A stretch of 64,000 nucleotides of DNA from Aporrectodea caliginosa (lineage: Eukaryota; Annelida; Clitellata; Crassiclitellata; Lumbricidae): the NCBI GenBank assembly GCA_020284085.1, contig JACEVL010000831.1:1217001-1281000 (forward strand), written 5' to 3'. A program made the position numbers and the translations under genes. Below are positions 59,150 to 64,000 of the stretch, one piece after another. Under the pieces are notes generated by a model. That model saw only the letters and a program-made list of their open reading frames with translations. It was not told the DNA's origin and did no database searches. Position 1 is the stretch's first letter. Every line of letters begins with the position of its first letter.

Positions 59150-60390
59150 ATCAGTAACCTAAACAGCTGTAAGCCTAAGATGGCGAAAACTCTTCATCGA
59201 GGTCATAAAGGTCTGTTCACTGTGCGCAATTGGGCAATGGCTAGCTTAGGCCTGAAAGACTATGCTGGGAAAATTCATTCAGTTGATCGGCGGTTATGAA
59301 AACGAAAATGCAACTCTGATAGAGATGAACTGTCAATAAAGAAATTAAGACTCATGGTTTTTTCGCCTAAAAGCAACAGCGATATTGAAAGTGGACATAT
59401 TATAGCGAATCAAACTGTATTCAAATCAGTTTGAATTTATTTATTAATAGGCCCTACAATCGGAAATTCAATCACTAACCCCGATCTATGGTTTTGATCA
59501 AAGATTTATTTTCTTTGGTCCAATACTACATATGCTGTCGAGTTATGTCACAATTTTGTATGCATATGCTGTGTCTGGATATTTTATAACGCCTTCTGAG
59601 AAGTATGAAACTGATCATGGAGTAGACGAGCGTTGGTCAGAGTAGTATTAACCCATGCAAAGCTTATGATTATAGTCAAATAGGCCTATTTAATTTAAAT
59701 TAAGTCAGTTTGATGAACAACAGTTTCGTGAATACACAGACATTCAGGTCAACATGAACAGGCATCCAAGGACGAACCGAACTCAGAATGAGCCTCAAAA
59801 CAGAGTCGCCCAACTGAAGTAAAGTGTAAAGTGGATGCCTGTATTTTGTACATGTTGTACAAAGTGTAACATTCATAGTTCTTTGCTTCAATACAAGTCA
59901 CTATGACAATACATTATATATATTTTGTAGTACTTCCCAAATTCCGCAAATAGTTGTTTAATTTGGCGCATTAGCTTGTAGGCCTACTAGCAACTGAAAA
60001 CTCGCTATCTCGTCTGCCAAAGGGTATTTTTTTCATTGTGATCATTTAGAATTTGATAACTTTGATTATTTTTACAGCTTAAAACACGCCAGTTCATACA
60101 TTTCAAAATAATAGGCTATTAGAAAATGAAGGTCTGCTATTTTTCATGTAAGTCTTAACCAATATTAATTATGTAGGCTACTTGAGACTATGCCTGCGGT
60201 TGGTTAATAATTGACATCTCGAAACAGTTACACACATAGAATTTTACTCAGTCAATTCTAAAATGTGTTCCATTACATGTTCCAAATTAGATCAGTTTGC
60301 AAATGTAGGTCGATTATTTAATAGTATTATTTCGTATTTCCACACAGTCTGCACAAGAGAGTTCATCACAAAGAGAATTGAATATAATTT
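59150..60390. other. Duplicated upstream spacer of copy E
   Basis: Same spacer as 33430-35960 and 45450-48000 but without the transposons found there. Useful as the unoccupied reference. No gene. Confidence 0.6.
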
Positions 60391-60397
60391 ATTTACT

Positions 60398-60625
60398 GAA
60401 TTGGAAGGTAAATGTTACCTGGGAACGAATGAGAGAATTGGAAGGTACATGCTGTCGCCAGGGAACTAATAGGCAAATTGGAAAGTAAATGTTACTACCA
60501 GGGAACGAATGAGTGAATTGGAATGTAAGTGTTGTTACCAGGAAACAAATGAGTGAATTGGAATGTAAATGTTGTTACCAGGGAACGAATGAGTGAATAG
60601 GAAGGTAAATGTTATTACCATTGAA
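60398..60625 (+). repeat. Minisatellite, about 44-bp unit, five copies
   Basis: Units of the type GAATTGGAAGGTAAATGTT followed by ACCAGGGAACGAATGAGT. The equivalent place near the 36 kb copy (35955-35990) has a single unit, so it expanded after duplication. Confidence 0.85.
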
Positions 60626-60708
60626 CGAACCAAATGTCAAAGAAGAGCTAGCAAGTAATTGATCACGATGTTAAAGTCAACAAGCAGTATGCTCGTCTCG
60701 CTTGCCGT

Positions 60709-62610
60709 CTACCCGAGTCCTGGGAGACTGGTCTGGCGTGGCGCGAGAGTGCAAAGTCCCGCATAGCTACATTGCCATTCGCCTCCCTCGTTCTTTCCCC
60801 TGAGACATATGAAGCAGAATCCATAACCCTGACAGTTGGTGCAATTGGTATGTGCACAGGCAGTCTTGTGCTCGATAAGCAGTCCACATCTCGGACATCC
60901 GCGAATACTTGGGCACTGGGCGCAATAGTTAATCTGCTTTGTAGGGCACGTGGCCAGAATGTGCAGCCTATTGTCGCTGCCATGACATCCAGGGTTGCCA
61001 CATGATCCGTCCGATCTCGGACTCCTCCATTCCTTTAAGCACAACCAGCAGAATGCAAACTCTCTCCCGTTTTGAGACTTAGTACATATGGGACAAAGAA
61101 CCCGACTTTCCGTCCCTGGATCGCAGAAACACCACGTCCGACAACCAGGGCATGTCTGCATTCCGTTGGATCTCTTCAGAAAGTTGTCGGAAATTTTCCT
61201 CTCGAACTCTTGGTTTTCTTCGGATGTATATCAAGCGACGTGTCTGACGTGGTCGCGTTGCCATTCGCTGTTGCATGGCTTCCCAGAGCCGTCGACGCCT
61301 GGACAGTAGAACCTATAGTTGCCTTTCCGTAGTTCATCTTCAATATATGCTGTCATAGACTCAGGCCCTGAAACACATTTTACGAATTAGTTCGTTGTTA
61401 TTCTATTCCGTGTATTGCAAAATCAATCAATCAATCAATATTCATTTATTCTGAAAAACCAATAATTATTTGTCACAGAGGCAACTTGTTACAATGACAA
61501 CTGATTCTTAGTTTAATTAACAAGGTTTCAAGTACGTTTGCAGTCGAAGTCATGGCATGAAGTTTGCTAACAGTTTGGGGTAGGAGCAAATTTAGAATAA
61601 TTAATAAACATTGCGATACAGGACTCTGGAGACAAAGTTTAAGCAAAGGAGAGATGAGAATGGTCACTAATTATGAAACATAAATATTCAAAAGGTCACA
61701 AAGTGACTGATGAAAGGTTGACTGCTAACAAGAGACGGTGAAAGGAAAATTTTGTAATTGTAATCTGACATTTATAAAGCGCCACTTCAAGATAAAAACT
61801 CATCAGTGGCTCTCCGGACTAGAACCAATGAAATTACTGTCGAATAAAATGACTTCAGGTGCTCGCGAAACTGTTGAAGGGACAAGCTGAGGAGCTGGAG
61901 CCGCAGTTCTCGAGAGAAGCAATTAAAAGAAGTAAAAGACATGAGTATTTTCACGATGTAATACGATATAAACAGGAAAACGAGTGACATTTAACTTTAA
62001 GTCAAGTTTTCATGATCCATGAGAAATGTAGAACATTTTCTGCTCTTCGTCCGGCTATGGAAAAGGACCAGTGCATCGCAGGATTGCCGTATACTTCCCA
62101 GCCTACACCGATGACAAATAATGCTGCCAAGGACTAACAGTAGTGGTGGTGAGGGCGGTGGTGGTGGTGGTGTTGGTGTTGGTGTTGGTGGTGGTGGTTG
62201 TAGTAGTAGTAGTTGTAGTTGCAGTAATAGTACTAGTAGTGGTGGTGGTAATAGCAGCAGTAGCAGTAGCAGTAGCAGCAGCAGCAGCAGTAGTAGTATT
62301 AATTGTCACTTTTATTGATCACCAAAAGCTCACAAGAAAGGTTACATGGAGTGCAGCAAGCAGCATTGTACCCTAAACCTTTCGACTACAGACCTAGGGT
62401 GCAAACCGAATAGACTACCGTGTTGCATTTAAGTTTGAAAATCAACAGGAAACATTAAAGCTACAGAATTACCGATTACGTGGCCGCACGGCATCTTTGC
62501 GCATACTGGGCTGTCGTCGAGTCCTAGCATGTCTGGTTCTACTGTAGTTATTTCGATGTACCCTGGCAAAGGACGCAGCTTTGACACCAATGCAGGTACC
62601 TCAAGTGACC
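60709..62610 (-). pseudogene. Kind-2 RBR gene, copy 2, with a stop in RING1
   Basis: Exons: 62473-62610 (138 nt) and 60709-61367 (659 nt), the same lengths and splice sites as copy 1. They encode GSLEVPALVSKLRPLPGYIE, SPVCAKMPCGHVI, then PESMTAYIEDELRKGN. The RHVACY of copy 1 reads RHVA-stop-Y, because TGA (61231-61233) replaces the Cys codon that ends RING1. Downstream the IBR and Rcat (CPRCGLLIEHKTACAHTNC) stay open for 150 residues to APRQTSLPGLG. A proline-rich exon at 63855-64000 has matching phase and may be its 5' neighbour. It is likely a recent pseudogene, or else translation starts inside. Readthrough or an assembly error cannot be excluded. Confidence 0.75.
62136..62300 (+). repeat. 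(GGT)n/(TAG)n/(CAG)n tract in kind-2 intron
   Basis: Impure triplets, the paralogous tract of 37514-37740. Confidence 0.9.
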
Positions 62611-62814
62611 CTACAATCAAAAAATTAGTAATTGACCATTTAATTAATCAGTCACAATAATCTAGTATGCAATCAGCGTTACAGGCGGATATGTGAATGA
62701 TGAATCGTTCCCGTTTTTAAGCTATCGAGTTTTGCTCTTTGTGCCTGCAAACGAGACAATCGTGAATGACACGTTGCAGGTAGCTTGTCTTGAAATACGT
62801 TAATTCGCAAAAGA

Positions 62815-63335
62815 TTTATTATATTACTAGCATTTTTTACCCGGCTTTGCCCGGGGTTTCCCCATGCGTAATTTTATCTCTACCTTATATAGGCCTATTA
62901 TTTGTTCCCCGGGCTAAATAATATAATAGTAAACGAAGCTCGATCGTGTTCCATTACAGCGCTCGTAATTTTTCGGAACGGAGCCCGTGTTTTATTTCGA
63001 TTGCGCCTCGCGTGACGTAAGCCAACATTTCTCTTACGTCACGCCGCTCAAGCGAGGTTAAAATAATTATGCATATTAATGGACTCCGTTATTGGCATTA
63101 CGGAACCTCATAATTTTGAAGTTTAAAATGTCCATATGTCAGCGTTTAAATAAACTGTGAGCTGAAAATAGTCGCGTTGAAACAGACGTGGCGTAATAAC
63201 GTTTCGTGCGATTTTTCAAATCGCTAAAGCGTTCCGTTTCGGAGCCTTTAGAAACAGACAAACAAACATAAGGAAGGACAACGTAAACAAACTAAGACTT
63301 ATATTATAAGATTATATTATTATATTAGGGCCTAT
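62815..63335. mobile_element. Interspersed repeat of unknown class
   Basis: It begins TTTTTACCCGGCTTTGCCCG, a phrase that often opens dispersed retroelement copies in animals. It ends with 'acagacaaacaaacataagg' and an AT-rich tail, with TTATATTA-like flanks. There is no coding sequence. Identification is tentative. Confidence 0.35.
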
Positions 63336-63854
63336 GCTACGAGTTGAAGCGAGCCGATAATATCCTAAGTAGGCCTAGGTAAGAATTTCTTATCAACCTA
63401 TTTCTCAAACATGTTGACCTTGTTGATCGAAGCAGAAGGTTTGGAAAGGTGCAAAGAGACAGTGGACGTGGAGAAACTATCAATAGAGAAATCTATGCTT
63501 CAGCATTGCCTTTCGAAACTAATACTTGTTTGAAAAATACTAGCCATTGAAGTATATTCTTTCCGGACTTCAATGCTCCAGCATAGGACTTTTGCTGTGG
63601 TCGGTTCATCCTTCTGAACAGCATGCGACATGAAAATTAATACTTGACAACTCTGCCCATTTGCGGAAGTGCTTTAACAGCAATTTGTTCGATCATGGTT
63701 TCATTATTTTAGTTCGGTAGCGCCTCTGATGAATCTCATTACAAGTAGAGCTATATAAATTTGTTATTACAATTACAATTTTTGTCACATTAATTAATTA
63801 TGTAAACGATGCCTGGCAGTTAAGAACTTTTTGAAGCTCATTTTCGAGAGTTAC

Positions 63855-64000
63855 CTGATACTCTTGATGAGGAATTTCTTGGAAATGGTTTTGGTGGCGG
63901 TCGTGGCTTCGATGCTGAACATTTTTGACGGAATTCTTGAATAACGTTTTGGAATGCGTTGACACCTGCTTGAGGACGAATGGAGTCATTGTATGGATTA
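63855..64000 (-). CDS. Proline-rich exon, probable 5' exon of kind-2 copy 2 (partial)
   Basis: Open from the window edge to a GTAACT donor at 63854. The minus strand encodes YNDSIRPQAGVNAFQNVIQE and CSASKPRPPPKPFPRNSSS. Phase 1 at the donor fits the 62610 exon (GG TCA CTT) and would read RVS-G-SLEV. It shares an NDS then PPPKP plan with the mini-exons at 17.9-20.3 kb. The 5' end lies outside the window. Confidence 0.5.

Overview
This is animal genomic DNA. It has AT-rich non-coding sequence, split genes with GT-AG introns, tRNA-derived SINEs, several non-LTR retrotransposon tails, cut-and-paste transposons and long microsatellites. I see no bacterial operon, rRNA gene, CRISPR array or convincing functional tRNA. 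The repeat content and the gene family suggest a marine invertebrate, possibly a deuterostome, but the sequence does not fix the species.

The window is organised around a minus-strand tandem array of RING-between-RING (RBR) ubiquitin-ligase-like genes of two kinds. Kind 1 (Ubl-RBR) has four coding exons of 99 nt, 88 nt, 258 nt and one long exon. Exons 1-3 encode a ubiquitin-like domain ending in an internal L-x-G-G, then the start of RING1. The long exon encodes the rest of RING1, the IBR, the Rcat (RING2) domain and a variable acidic tail. The copies are B (21.3-25.4 kb), C (27.7-33.4 kb), D (39.5-45.0 kb) and E (50.7-59.1 kb). Broken copies are A (2.2-5.2 kb), an orphan 5' half (5.8-7.1 kb) and an orphan 3' half (8.4-9.8 kb). 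Kind 2 (Pro-rich-RBR) has a 138-nt RING1 exon and a 659-nt RBR exon, at 36.4-38.05 kb and 60.7-62.6 kb. Phase-1 proline-rich mini-exons at 17.9-20.3, 38.9 and 63.9-64.0 kb look like its upstream exons. The layout repeats roughly every 23-24 kb as [kind 1 + kind 2]: C + 36 kb copy, then E + 61 kb copy. D has lost its kind-2 partner.

The array is evolving by birth and death. D has Arg at the catalytic Cys position of Rcat. B carries a compensated double frameshift and a frameshifted tail. C has a frameshifted tail. The 61 kb copy has a stop at the last RING1 cysteine. A lost its start and its RBR exon. Introns 2 of A, C and E contain a decayed second RBR exon of the other tail type, so these genes look like chimeras of two ancestral copies.

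Because the copies are paralogous, many transposon insertions can be delimited against an unoccupied copy: hAT-like at 45.0 and 45.8 kb, PIF/Harbinger-like at 47.2 kb, piggyBac-like at 53.0 kb, small MITEs at 29.5 and 33.0 kb, and a LINE tail at 52.2 kb. A nested stack lies between 8.4 and 14 kb: a foldback element inside a pseudogene tail, and a P-like (THAP) element inside a LINE with another LINE inside the P-like element. Two elements with pogo-type ends and tandem subterminal motifs lie at 33.8 and 48.1 kb. All functional statements are inferences from sequence motifs; nothing here shows expression or activity.
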